DNA from: Hyphomicrobiales bacterium
Lineage (GTDB): Bacteria; Pseudomonadota; Alphaproteobacteria; Rhizobiales; OSC116
Reading direction: 5' to 3'
NCBI GenBank assembly: GCA_013214985.1
Contig: JABSRY010000020.1
Span: 1-14,111 of the forward strand
Length of the DNA stretch: 14,111 bases
This document shows positions 6,501-13,568 of the stretch, one piece after another. Below the pieces are notes generated by a model. The model did not search any database, was not told the DNA's origin, and was given only the letters and a program-made list of their open reading frames with translations. Each line of letters starts with the position of its first letter. Within the stretch, counting starts at the first letter, position 1. Both the position numbers and the translations under genes were made by a program.

Positions 6501-9106
6501 TAGCCTTTGGTAATTTTATGGGCGTCAATTTGCTCGGGCGTGCGGGCTTCATAACCAAAATCTTGATAGGCGAAATCGGATGCTAAATCATCATCTGCTT
6601 CATCGCCCAACAATCTTAAATGCTTAGATTGGTCTTTGTCTATATAGGTGACTTCTTCGTCAATTAAATGACCATATTCACGAACAGAAGTTACGCCAAA
6701 GCTATGGCCTGCACCATCACCACGTTCTTTAAACAAACCTAAATTTGGCAAACCTGCTTCATCGACAAGATTGCGTGCCTGATAATGCCATTCGGCAGCA
6801 GATGTTGCGATATCTATATAATGCACGCCGCCAACTGGGCTGTCTATTTTAGGGAATGTGCGTTTTAAATGTGGCTCTTTTGTATCTAGAAAGCTGCTTT
6901 CAAAAAACTCGCCGCCAATATAGCTTTCGGCGGTACATAAACCAAATTTGCCCATGGTTTTCATGAGTGATTTTTCAATCGATTTTTTGAAATTTTTCAT
7001 GAGAGCGCTTGCGTTTTCCGCGTCCATGTCAACTGCTCTATTTTGCGCGGTAATGGCAAATATAGCCGATGCACCAAAACCAAGCACCGTTGCAACATCA
7101 TGTGTCGATGCTATCTGCCCACTATCAACTACTATGCTCGAGTTAAAACGCAAACCGCTTTTTATCAGGCGCTGGTTAGCCGCAGCAACAGCTAACAATA
7201 GAGGTATTGCAGCTCGGTCTTTTGATATTTTGCGGTCACTTAAAATAATAATACCTACATTATTGCGCGCTGCGGTTTCAACTTCATCACATAATTCATC
7301 GATCGCCAATTCTAGGCGGCTTGCATTGCGCCTTGCTTGCTCATAATTGGGCGTATATAGAATGTCGATAATTTTGGTCTCGACCACATCTTGTTCTAAA
7401 ATTTTTGCAAACTCTTGTTGTAGTAAAATAGGCGATTGCAGCACTATTTGGCGCTGATCTTGCACAAAACCTGGTTTACCACCCAGTGCCACACGCAATG
7501 TCATACCATCCGCTTCACGGATAGAATCTAGTGGTGGGTTGGTTACTTGTGCAAAGCGTTGGCTAAAATATTGGCTCATGCCGCCTTCTGTGCGGGTTAA
7601 GGCATTTGGTGTTAAACCATACCCCATCGCATAAACACGCTCGGCGCCTTTTTCTAACATTGGGTCTAATAAAAAGCGGAAGCTTTCATCATTCATATAA
7701 TAAGCAACATGTTGCTGATCGACTGTAAAATCATCAGCCATCTGAAGCTTTGTTTCATCGGCCACTTTTAAGTCGGCTAAATCCTCTTTTGCGGCGGCTA
7801 ATATGGCGATATAATCTTCACGTTCAGCCAATTGTGCCAAATATTCATCACCTGTATATGCGCGCTTTTCTACATGGCTCCAAAACAGCATTTCGCCTGC
7901 TTCAATACGGCCACGGTTTAAAATCGTTTCGGCAGGGAAATTAATTTGCCCTGCTTCGGACATTACAGCTAAATATTCTTCTGTTTCAACGCTACGCAAT
8001 GGCCGTAAACCTAAGCGGTCGAGCCTTGCACCAATATATTGTCCATTGCCAAAAATAATAGCCGCGGGGCCGTCATTTTTTTCTTCAAACAAGCTAAAAT
8101 ATTCTAACATTGCTTTTACTTTTGGGTCTAAATTCTTTAAATTTTCCCACGCAGGCGGCATCATCGCAACAATGGCTTCCACCACTGTAAATCCATCATC
8201 CATAATACGTCTGGCAATGGTCTGATCTAAACGCGCACTGTCACTTTGGCCTTTAGGGAAATGCACTGTTTCGCCTTGTTGACGCGCAATCGATGCTTCG
8301 GATAAACGGTTTTTCTTATCGGTATTCAGCTCACCATTATGCGCCATACGGCGAAACGGTTGTGCCATCATAGTTGCAGGCTCGGTATTGGTCGAAAAAC
8401 GGGTATGAAAAAATATCGAATGAATTTCGTGGTCAGGGTCGCGTAAATCTTCAAAATAAGGGATAACCTCATTAGAATTTAGGCGGCCTTTTAAAACTTG
8501 TGTACGGGCAGACATTGAACATGGGTAAAAGCCTTCTAAATCCACTATATCATAGCAATCATCTTCAATAGCACGTAGGCAATGTGCAATCTCAATATCA
8601 AATTCATGCCATGTTGCATCTTTTAGTTTTGAACTGCGCTCAAAAATTACTTGCTTAATTGGCAGTTGCGCTCTTACGGACGCGTCCGATAAAATACTAT
8701 TATTCACGGGCACGTCACGCCACATGATAATGGGAAAGCCAAATCTTTTCAGCTTCTCTTCAACTAAATTTACCGCTTCATCTTCATAATCTACATTTTT
8801 TGGTAAGAAAAAATTCGCTACCGCAAATTGCCCAAGCTCTAAAAGCTTATCGTCGGTCAGCTTGCGAAAAAATCGACACGATAAATCAAAGTTTACACCA
8901 GCGCCATCACCAATGCCTTCGGCACTCATACCACCCCGATGCGGAATAGTGCATAATGCTTCATGGGTTTTAACCAACAGGTCATGACTTTGAATAGATC
9001 GCTTATTGGTGATAAAGCCAACACCACAAGAGTCGCTATATTTATCATGATCATATAATTTACGATCGTTCAAATCAGCCGTAAAATCTTCATCAAAATT
9101 GTTCAT
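3596..9106 (-). CDS. gltB: Glutamate synthase large subunit-like protein, extended form
   Basis: GltB family enzymes hydrolyse glutamine and channel ammonia to 2-oxoglutarate to make glutamate, using FMN and a [3Fe-4S] cluster. Visible in order (about 1836 aa): a short propeptide, then the catalytic Cys27 (SCGVGF) of the class II amidotransferase domain with HRGG, GDGAGV, RFSTNTEP, HNGELNT (256-262) and QSDSARLD (287-294); the central domain with ESYIGGEFFE and RPATLRD (883-889); an insertion (about 895-1005); the FMN barrel with SSGAMSYG, SNSGEGGEE, PGEGGQLP (1097-1104) and SPPPHHDTYSIEDL; cluster cysteines C1259, C1265 and C1269; the GXGXG beta-helix (about 1385-1595); and an extra C-terminal region (about 1645-1836). 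Canonical GltB is about 1500 aa. The start at 9106 is preferred because a GGGG lies just upstream and the eight residues from an ATG at 9130 look non-native; 9130 remains possible. No gltD is adjacent; a diflavin reductase follows. Confidence 0.88.
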   Translation of the reverse strand: MNNFDEDFTADLNDRKLYDHDKYSDSCGVGFITNKRSIQSHDLLVKTHEALCTIPHRGGMSAEGIGDGAGVNFDLSCRFFRKLTDDKLLELGQFAVANFFLPKNVDYEDEAVNLVEEKLKRFGFPIIMWRDVPVNNSILSDASVRAQLPIKQVIFERSSKLKDATWHEFDIEIAHCLRAIEDDCYDIVDLEGFYPCSMSARTQVLKGRLNSNEVIPYFEDLRDPDHEIHSIFFHTRFSTNTEPATMMAQPFRRMAHNGELNTDKKNRLSEASIARQQGETVHFPKGQSDSARLDQTIARRIMDDGFTVVEAIVAMMPPAWENLKNLDPKVKAMLEYFSLFEEKNDGPAAIIFGNGQYIGARLDRLGLRPLRSVETEEYLAVMSEAGQINFPAETILNRGRIEAGEMLFWSHVEKRAYTGDEYLAQLAEREDYIAILAAAKEDLADLKVADETKLQMADDFTVDQQHVAYYMNDESFRFLLDPMLEKGAERVYAMGYGLTPNALTRTEGGMSQYFSQRFAQVTNPPLDSIREADGMTLRVALGGKPGFVQDQRQIVLQSPILLQQEFAKILEQDVVETKIIDILYTPNYEQARRNASRLELAIDELCDEVETAARNNVGIIILSDRKISKDRAAIPLLLAVAAANQRLIKSGLRFNSSIVVDSGQIASTHDVATVLGFGASAIFAITAQNRAVDMDAENASALMKNFKKSIEKSLMKTMGKFGLCTAESYIGGEFFESSFLDTKEPHLKRTFPKIDSPVGGVHYIDIATSAAEWHYQARNLVDEAGLPNLGLFKERGDGAGHSFGVTSVREYGHLIDEEVTYIDKDQSKHLRLLGDEADDDLASDFAYQDFGYEARTPEQIDAHKITKGYHQFSSEMSKERSKRPATLRDVMALPVDVSECQTKQDFDAVLGSQHIKGNLNYFVRGLRVKQHSEGIYHIRFDNDAENANAKVRLKQLAAHFRGRFSSASFKLKVMDGYLSVAASHIFLHYLSHIQTARSAIGLDKVQPAHQITRYFSSGAMSYGALVKPAHRAVAQGTNIVGGLSNSGEGGEEFARSNTILASKIRQFASGRFGVWAGYLADPLLEEVEIKIAQGAKPGEGGQLPAKKVTVEMAAMRGGTPGVELVSPPPHHDTYSIEDLGQLIHDCKATRRRVIVKLVSSEGIGTIAVGVAKAGADVINIAGGTGGTGAAQVTSLKHTGRAAEIGISEVHQALAANGLRDKVILRTSGAHQIGMDVIKLAILGADSFEFGTAALMMLGCVQAKTCNIKCPVGLTTNPEVYDGDARILAQYYMSLAHEVRLILASIGYKNLADIRGKTHLLHLVDHEKMVGALDLRGLLKEVKEIKIEKPIYLEAEFRHDDRAYEIVKQNIFSGDKASIAIKGKKLTLNNRHKTVGGQLAIDIERALNYELSDAERGKIKSLYQGHNGRYHLGENTVNITTTGSAGQSYGAFTIVGMNMLHEGTCNDGVAKSMSGGTLSVKAPKNDGVKAGVQNTLVGNFALFGATGGMVFIAGEAGDRFAVRNSGAMSVVEGVGDFACEYMINGMVLNIGCYGNGFANGMSGGNAYQYDPERKFEDNYDASSVRYGYLNDGSDEALAHTDIIKYMLEQHVGATQSIIAQKLLDNWQEEAQHFVYMQPLALEQTQSSEYLEKLGRKQLVNELSFAMAEYQIKPLREAFAEGRAVLSGQAPGYQEVDTTLSFELLNAYGVLRIAKQTVHALAKKQGIPVNPIFETKAAKNLVKTEDFALIEALSKECKKALDKFSEQELAIMLADKRIRDYKKSLKLRDVQSIYSMGSTAWIIAQDRLNREKMGKVPDFRETLAEQLVKTIVKANQAA

Positions 9107-9206
9107 ATAGCCCCATATTCTTTCTAGCATTGCTTGCTTTACGCATTATTGGCGATGGCTGCCCATAGAGACAAAAGTCACGTCCATCCAAAGATGTGGT
9201 GTTATT

Positions 9207-9225
9207 TTTTGAGCCAGACTCAAAA
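9207..9225. promoter_or_regulatory. Perfect 7+7 palindrome (TTTTGAG-N5-CTCAAAA) at the presumed gltB start site
   Basis: TTTTGAG (9207-9213) and CTCAAAA (9219-9225) are exact inverted repeats around a 5-nt spacer. The element starts a few bases after the expected transcription start of gltB. That position fits an operator for a dimeric repressor, or a small hairpin at the 5' end of the leader. No T-run follows on either strand, so it is not a typical terminator. The cognate regulator is unknown. Confidence 0.4.
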
Positions 9226-9234
9226 CATCACTCA

Positions 9235-9264
9235 ATTAAACTTTACTTCATCAAAATCTGACAA
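9235..9264 (-). promoter_or_regulatory. Probable sigma70-type promoter of the gltB-cysJ operon
   Basis: On the minus strand TTGTCA (9264-9259) matches the -35 consensus TTGACA at five of six positions. After an 18-nt spacer, TTTAAT (9240-9235) matches the -10 consensus TATAAT at five of six. Transcription would begin near 9228, leaving a leader of roughly 100-120 nt before gltB. This is the best -35/-10 pair I found upstream of the operon. In an AT-rich region such a match can occur by chance. Confidence 0.5.
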
Positions 9265-9270
9265 TTTTAA

Positions 9271-9292
9271 CCGCCAATTGCCGCCATTGCGG
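9271..9292. repeat. Short tandem repeat just upstream of the gltB -35 box
   Basis: CCGCCAATTG (9271-9280) is followed directly by CCGCCATTG (9281-9289), then CGG. The second copy also forms a small inverted repeat, CCGC-CATT-GCGG. This GC-richer patch in an AT-rich region lies 7-33 bp upstream of the proposed -35 box, where activator sites are common. The function is inferred from position only. Confidence 0.3.
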
Positions 9293-9360
9293 TAAATATT
9301 TTTAAGGGCCGTCATTATTGGTCACCTTCAACATATGCACGTAGCGCATCGGATATACTT

Positions 9361-9394
9361 AAAAATACTGGTTATTATTTATCAAAAATACCAG
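9361..9394 (-). terminator. Weak candidate terminator on the minus strand
   Basis: Read on the minus strand, CTGG at 9394-9391 pairs with CCAG at 9371-9368. The stem extends through adjacent T/A pairs with a one-base bulge and is followed by TATTTTT (9367-9361). It could end transcripts from the DUF1513 operon before the gltB promoter. The stem is short and AT-rich, so support is low. Confidence 0.25.
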
Positions 9395-9565
9395 CAAATG
9401 TCCATTCTCAAAATAAATAAAGTTAACAAATTCTATGATTTTGGTGTCCAAATTGCTTGGAATTGCTCAAAAATGCCCTAAAATGGCATAAAACGCCCTT
9501 TAATCTGTAAAAACATCTATAATCTTTGTTAATACTCAAAAGCCCGTTAAGTCGGTTTTTGATAT

Positions 9566-9588
9566 AGTTATGCATAAAATGCATAGCT
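9566..9588. repeat. AT-rich inverted repeat (TATGCAT-AAA-ATGCATA)
   Basis: TATGCAT (9569-9575) and ATGCATA (9579-9585) form a perfect 7-bp inverted repeat with a 3-nt spacer. Pairing continues three more positions outward if one G-T pair is allowed. It lies about 125 bp past the end of the DUF1513 gene. No T-run follows on the minus strand; on the plus strand TATATTTTTATT follows about 9 nt later. It could be an operator, a transcript-end hairpin or chance. Confidence 0.3.
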
Positions 9589-9713
9589 TATGATATATTT
9601 TTATTAAAAACCCAAACATATTTGTTCAATAACGCCTGTATAATGACCATTTTCTGTGGAAAATTTATAAATTTGGCGTTAAGCAAGCTAAATCTTGGTT
9701 TAAATTACCACGT

Positions 9714-10841
9714 TTACAACAATGTCATATGGTTATCCCACTGCAAAAGTGGCATTTTTGCTGTTTGTATATGAATGTTTTTTAACTGCAAATTGTCAAC
9801 ATTAAACGACCTAATATGCCCCATACCACTCGCAAAAATAAATTCATTGGCATTTTTTGTTGCCGTTATGGCACAAATATCGTCCATTTTGTATTGGGAT
9901 ATATACTCACCATCCCTATTATAAAAACAAACTTGATGGCCTCTGGGTGATGTCGCAGCAAAATATTTACCGCTTTTATCAAAAGCAATAGAACCAATAT
10001 ATTGCCTATTATGCTTTAAAATTTGCTGGGGCATGTTTACAAATTTTAATTTGGCGTATTTTGTAGCTATTGCAACGAGGGGTACATCATCATTTTTATT
10101 GCCTTTATATTGCATGGCAACCGCAACTTCTGAATGGTTTGAAACATCGATATGACGGATGGATAGTTGATGCAGAGCTTTAGGCAAGCTAATAGATGTA
10201 ATTAAATCGCCAGTTTTTCTATTCACAAAGGATAGGTTGGGTCGCATGCTTGCCAAGTTAAGTTTTCGTCTGGGTTGGTCTGGGTGGGTTAAAATACCAC
10301 CATTGGCAATTGCCAAAGTCTCGCCATCTGGCATCAGCTTAATTTCATGCACCCCAATCCCACCCGATAAGAATTCGCCAATTTTAGCGCCTTTTATAAC
10401 ATCCCAAACACCAATAACCCCCGTTTTATGAACATCCTCATTATCATAATCATTTTCAGAACAATAAAGCAGTTTGCCGTCGTTAGAAAATACACCATGA
10501 CCAAAAAAATGGCGTCCTTCGGGCGCGTAATGCACTTTTAACCGACCCATCCTGTCAATTAAATATAATTGGTTATTTGGCCTTCTGGCAAAAATTGCGA
10601 TGTCACCTAATATGCTGACGGCTTGCCCATGGCCGCGTTCTTGCAATTTAAATTGTTGCGAAATTATGCCTTTTTCATTGAGTTTAATGCCAACAAAATC
10701 GCCATCTGGGTTTTTAGCACAAAGCATAAAGTTTTTAAGCACATCGGCAGAAGCGTGTGCAAGTTGATTAGACATTGCAATGGCGGGCAGCAGCAATGCG
10801 TGCTTTGCTGCGGTTTTTAACAATGTCCGTCTGTTGATCAT
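9714..10841 (-). CDS. DUF1513 family beta-propeller protein with a Tat-type signal
   Basis: This 375-aa exported protein is of the DUF1513 family, biochemical role unknown. The N-terminus has a twin-arginine-like signal (NRRTLLKTAAKHALLLPAIA, cleavage probably near the HASA segment), suggesting folding before export to the periplasm. Family hallmarks are GHGVFSNDGKLLYCSEND, GVIGVWD, GGIGVHEIKLMPDGETLAIANGG, ILTHPDQPRRKLNLASM and LHQLSIRHIDVS. Repeated strands with 'F/L-x-DG-K' turns fit a WD40-like propeller. It starts 9 nt after the stop of the upstream imelysin-like gene, so it is the last gene of that operon. Proteins of this family recur beside imelysin and DUF1111 genes, which links it to periplasmic iron handling by context only. 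The family call is good; no enzymatic activity can be assigned. Confidence 0.85.
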   Translation of the reverse strand: MINRRTLLKTAAKHALLLPAIAMSNQLAHASADVLKNFMLCAKNPDGDFVGIKLNEKGIISQQFKLQERGHGQAVSILGDIAIFARRPNNQLYLIDRMGRLKVHYAPEGRHFFGHGVFSNDGKLLYCSENDYDNEDVHKTGVIGVWDVIKGAKIGEFLSGGIGVHEIKLMPDGETLAIANGGILTHPDQPRRKLNLASMRPNLSFVNRKTGDLITSISLPKALHQLSIRHIDVSNHSEVAVAMQYKGNKNDDVPLVAIATKYAKLKFVNMPQQILKHNRQYIGSIAFDKSGKYFAATSPRGHQVCFYNRDGEYISQYKMDDICAITATKNANEFIFASGMGHIRSFNVDNLQLKNIHIQTAKMPLLQWDNHMTLL

Positions 10842-10850
10842 ATTAATAAC

Positions 10851-11936
10851 CTAATCGCCATCTAACGCATTAAACCCAAGTGGAATGCCCAAAGCATCGG
10901 TGGCTTTAACCTCAAGCACACGCCTTAATGCGGTTAGTTGAGTTATTAGCACCTGGTTTTGTGCCCAAATTATTTGTTTATTATCGCCAACTAATGCTGC
11001 ATATAAATCATTTGGCAATGCGTCTATTAGCAATATTGTTTTGTTAAACGCTTGCCTAATTTCTACATCCACTAATTTGCCGTTTTTACCAGCTACCACC
11101 AGAGGTGCAAAAATTTTATAGCCATCATAAATGCCATTTATATTAGCATATAGGTTGTTTTTTGTTTGGCCAGAGCGCCACATTTCCAAACGTTTTGGCC
11201 TTAAATTTTTTAGTTCTTTGCCTGTGGGGCGGCTTAATTTTTGCCCGTGTACAAGCTCGACCATGGCATGAATGCTTTTGAAAAATTGCAAGGTAATTTC
11301 TGCCCGTTCATTATATATTGCACTTTCGGCAGATGGGTTTAGCAATGCATTGCGATTGTCCCCTTGGGTAAATTCAAAAATAAGTGCATCGGAAAGGCTT
11401 ACAATATTCTGGCTAATGGCCTTTAAAAAATCACATGAATAGGTTTTTAAACTTATGTCACCACTGTTTAATGTGCTGTCTTTATGAAATAGCAACCACT
11501 CAACAATTGGCAGCCCCTGAACAGCAACGCTGATACCACCAAAATAACTGGTTTCAATTTTTGATCTATCCATGGCTAACAGCATTTTTTTTACTTGTTT
11601 TTCGCCTCGGCTATTTGGCCAAAAATAAATGCGCAGGGATCGATTGTTTTTTTCAAAGGCGTCAAATCGGCTCGATTGTAATGGCATCCATGCCGCCACC
11701 GTGGCTTTAAATTGTTTGGTCAATTTTTCTGCAATGCATGTTTTATGAGTAGCAGTATTAAATTTAGCGGCCTCTACATTAAAAACCTTTAGCTTTGCAA
11801 CAATAAAATTATCGATAAATTGCTTATGTATCTGCGCCGATAAAATATCATCGGGTTTTTGTTGGGCAAATGTTGGTACAGTTGACAGACCCAAAACCGC
11901 CAATATTATCCCCAAATTCTTAAAATATTTTTTCAT
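10851..11936 (-). CDS. Second imelysin-family periplasmic protein
   Basis: This 361-aa protein has a Sec signal peptide (about residues 1-25, hydrophobic IILAVLGLS then FAQQ). It belongs to the imelysin / peptidase M75-like family, mostly known as iron-regulated periplasmic or surface proteins and probably metal-binding rather than proteolytic. Family features: RIYFWPNSRGEKQ (about 102-114), ISVAVQGLPIVEWLLF (135-150) and an all-helical pattern. C67 and C168 could form a disulfide. The GxHxxE metal motif of classical imelysins is GLPIVE here (141-146), with Pro in place of His; I recall this in the second imelysin of such clusters. It starts 17 nt after the di-heme gene and ends 9 nt before the DUF1513 gene, so these are translated from one transcript. 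An iron role is inferred from family and context. Confidence 0.82.
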   Translation of the reverse strand: MKKYFKNLGIILAVLGLSTVPTFAQQKPDDILSAQIHKQFIDNFIVAKLKVFNVEAAKFNTATHKTCIAEKLTKQFKATVAAWMPLQSSRFDAFEKNNRSLRIYFWPNSRGEKQVKKMLLAMDRSKIETSYFGGISVAVQGLPIVEWLLFHKDSTLNSGDISLKTYSCDFLKAISQNIVSLSDALIFEFTQGDNRNALLNPSAESAIYNERAEITLQFFKSIHAMVELVHGQKLSRPTGKELKNLRPKRLEMWRSGQTKNNLYANINGIYDGYKIFAPLVVAGKNGKLVDVEIRQAFNKTILLIDALPNDLYAALVGDNKQIIWAQNQVLITQLTALRRVLEVKATDALGIPLGFNALDGD

Positions 11937-11953
11937 AAACCCGTCCCATTTAT

Positions 11954-13447
11954 TTAAAGAGATTCAACAAAATTCTTTAACGCATTTCTTTGCATACTAG
12001 ATAATGTTTTATATTGCTGCTTAACCTTGCTCGCCTCACCGTCGTGCCATAAAATTGCTTCTTCGACATTTCGCGCGCGGCCATCATGCAATAATTGCCA
12101 ATTTTTACCCATATATTTAGAAGCGCCTAATGCCCATAATGGCGGAGTGCGCCATTCGTTACCACTGGCTTTGCCTTCGGGTCTATTATCACTTAACCCT
12201 TCACCCATATCATGCAATAAAAAATCTGAGTATGGCCAAATTAGCTCATTATGCAAATTTTTATATATCGATTTTTTGCCTGTTACAAATTTAGGCTGAT
12301 GGCAAGAAATACAACCTGTTTGATAAAATAGTTTTTTGCCTAATAGTATAATTTCTTGCGCGGCATTTTTGCGGTTTGGTACCGCTAAATTCGCATTAAA
12401 AAAACTGGTTAAATCTAATAATTCGTCGGATAATTCAAAACCACCCATACGCTCTGTATTGCCATTGGGTGCCTCTAAACATGCTTGTTGATTATGAGTA
12501 CAATCGCCAGATGGGTTAGGAAACAAAGAAGTATTAATACCAACATCGCCCGAAAATGCCGCGGCCACTTGTTGCCTTAAATTAGGTTGCCCTGCCTTCC
12601 AACCAAAGCGACCCAATGCCAAGGCACCACCGCTTTTATTCCAAACCATATTGGGCTTACCCGAAATACCGTCACCATTTAAATCATCAGGGTCAGCAAG
12701 GCGCAATATATCTGCCGAATTTATAGATTCAACAAGCCCCATGCCAACCATTTGCGTGGCTATCCGCGCCGAGGTCATTATATCATTATGCAAATTACCA
12801 TAATTAAGTTCATTTATTTTAAACTCTGGTTTTCGTAGCTCAACAATTGTGCCATCTGCAAGCAATTCATTATGATATGCCCAGCTGACCGAAATTCTAC
12901 CCTCTGGCTTAAAACCCGACGCGCCAATATCTTGCAGTTGCCCGCCATATATGGGGTCCGCAATTGTATTTTGTTTGCCAGTTGCTAGTATACTTTGCTG
13001 TTGTTTATTTTGCGGCTTAATGCTCAACCTAATAAGCATGCTATTGGCATCTTCGTTCGGAAAACCAACTTCAGGCACATGCCCGCGCCCATGTTTAAGA
13101 TGGCAGGATAAGCAAGACCGCGCATTAAACAACGGCCCAAGCCCGTTAGATGCCTGAGTAGCAGCAGGCGCTGGCGCCCATAGTTTTTTAAACATGCTTT
13201 TACCAAGCGCAAAATCCATACCACCGCCCACCCCCAATGATTTACTGGGTTGCGATAAAGCTTGTTTTTTTATGCGGGTAAACTTGCCTTCCGTACCGCC
13301 AGGGTAATGCTCAAATTTTTCGACTTTTGTAAAATCGTCAGTCGGCAGGGTTAAAAGCTGTCTTTTTGTCAATATTTCGGCATTGACCACCATTGGCATT
13401 ATTATGCTAGATGTCATTAATAATGTCGATAAACCAAATTTAAACAT
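11954..13447 (-). CDS. DUF1111 di-heme c-type cytochrome (putative thiol oxidoreductase/peroxidase)
   Basis: This is a periplasmic c-type cytochrome of the di-heme oxidoreductase (DUF1111) family. From the ATG at 13447 it is 497 aa, with a Sec signal (MFKFGLSTLL..., cleavage likely after VVNA). A GTG at 13510 would add 21 residues but has no ribosome-binding site and would place a second hydrophobic stretch before the signal. Two heme attachment motifs are present: CLSCH (C112-H116) in LGPLFNARSC, and CISCH (C379-H383). DPDDLNGDGISGKPN (252-266) resembles a calcium-binding loop found in this family. Other hallmarks are GRFGWKAGQPNLRQQVAAAF, EWRTPPLWALG and LLHDGRARNVEEAILWHDGEA. Length is normal. 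It sits between two imelysin genes, a recurring arrangement. It may act in redox chemistry of iron in the periplasm; the substrate is unproven. Confidence 0.87.
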   Translation of the reverse strand: MFKFGLSTLLMTSSIIMPMVVNAEILTKRQLLTLPTDDFTKVEKFEHYPGGTEGKFTRIKKQALSQPSKSLGVGGGMDFALGKSMFKKLWAPAPAATQASNGLGPLFNARSCLSCHLKHGRGHVPEVGFPNEDANSMLIRLSIKPQNKQQQSILATGKQNTIADPIYGGQLQDIGASGFKPEGRISVSWAYHNELLADGTIVELRKPEFKINELNYGNLHNDIMTSARIATQMVGMGLVESINSADILRLADPDDLNGDGISGKPNMVWNKSGGALALGRFGWKAGQPNLRQQVAAAFSGDVGINTSLFPNPSGDCTHNQQACLEAPNGNTERMGGFELSDELLDLTSFFNANLAVPNRKNAAQEIILLGKKLFYQTGCISCHQPKFVTGKKSIYKNLHNELIWPYSDFLLHDMGEGLSDNRPEGKASGNEWRTPPLWALGASKYMGKNWQLLHDGRARNVEEAILWHDGEASKVKQQYKTLSSMQRNALKNFVESL

Positions 13448-13568
13448 AACGTTTGTACCATTTACGCAAAAAATCGCGCCCAAACACACCCCCACAATGC
13501 ATTTGAACACGAATATTAAGACAGCTTATTAGCTATAAAACATAACAAACCGTCTAAATAGTTTATTA

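Larger units (their letters stand above)
9131..9713. other. 583-bp intergenic region between the DUF1513 gene and gltB
   Basis: No convincing protein-coding or RNA gene is visible on either strand; the stretch is strongly AT-rich with many stops. Its left third holds the probable gltB promoter, a palindrome near the start site and a short GC-richer tandem repeat. The middle has a weak hairpin followed by a T-run on the minus strand, and A-tracts spaced about 10 bp apart. The right third has an AT-rich inverted repeat. The size is unusual next to the other gaps here (2 to 121 nt), which suggests a regulatory region. A small RNA cannot be excluded from sequence alone. Confidence 0.7.

Noticed and set aside
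6948..7346. 132-codon plus-strand open frame inside gltB
   Set aside because: It lies wholly antisense to the strongly supported GltB reading frame and its translation has no recognisable family motif or ribosome-binding context; other plus-strand frames inside gltB and cysJ are rejected for the same reason.
13024..13224. 66-codon minus-strand frame overlapping the DUF1111 gene in another frame
   Set aside because: It lies inside a well-supported cytochrome coding region that includes the first heme motif, and has no recognisable feature of its own.
13448..13510. Longer GTG start for the DUF1111 cytochrome
   Set aside because: There is no ribosome-binding site before the GTG, and the extra 21 residues would place a second hydrophobic stretch ahead of a normal-looking Sec signal that begins at the ATG at 13447.
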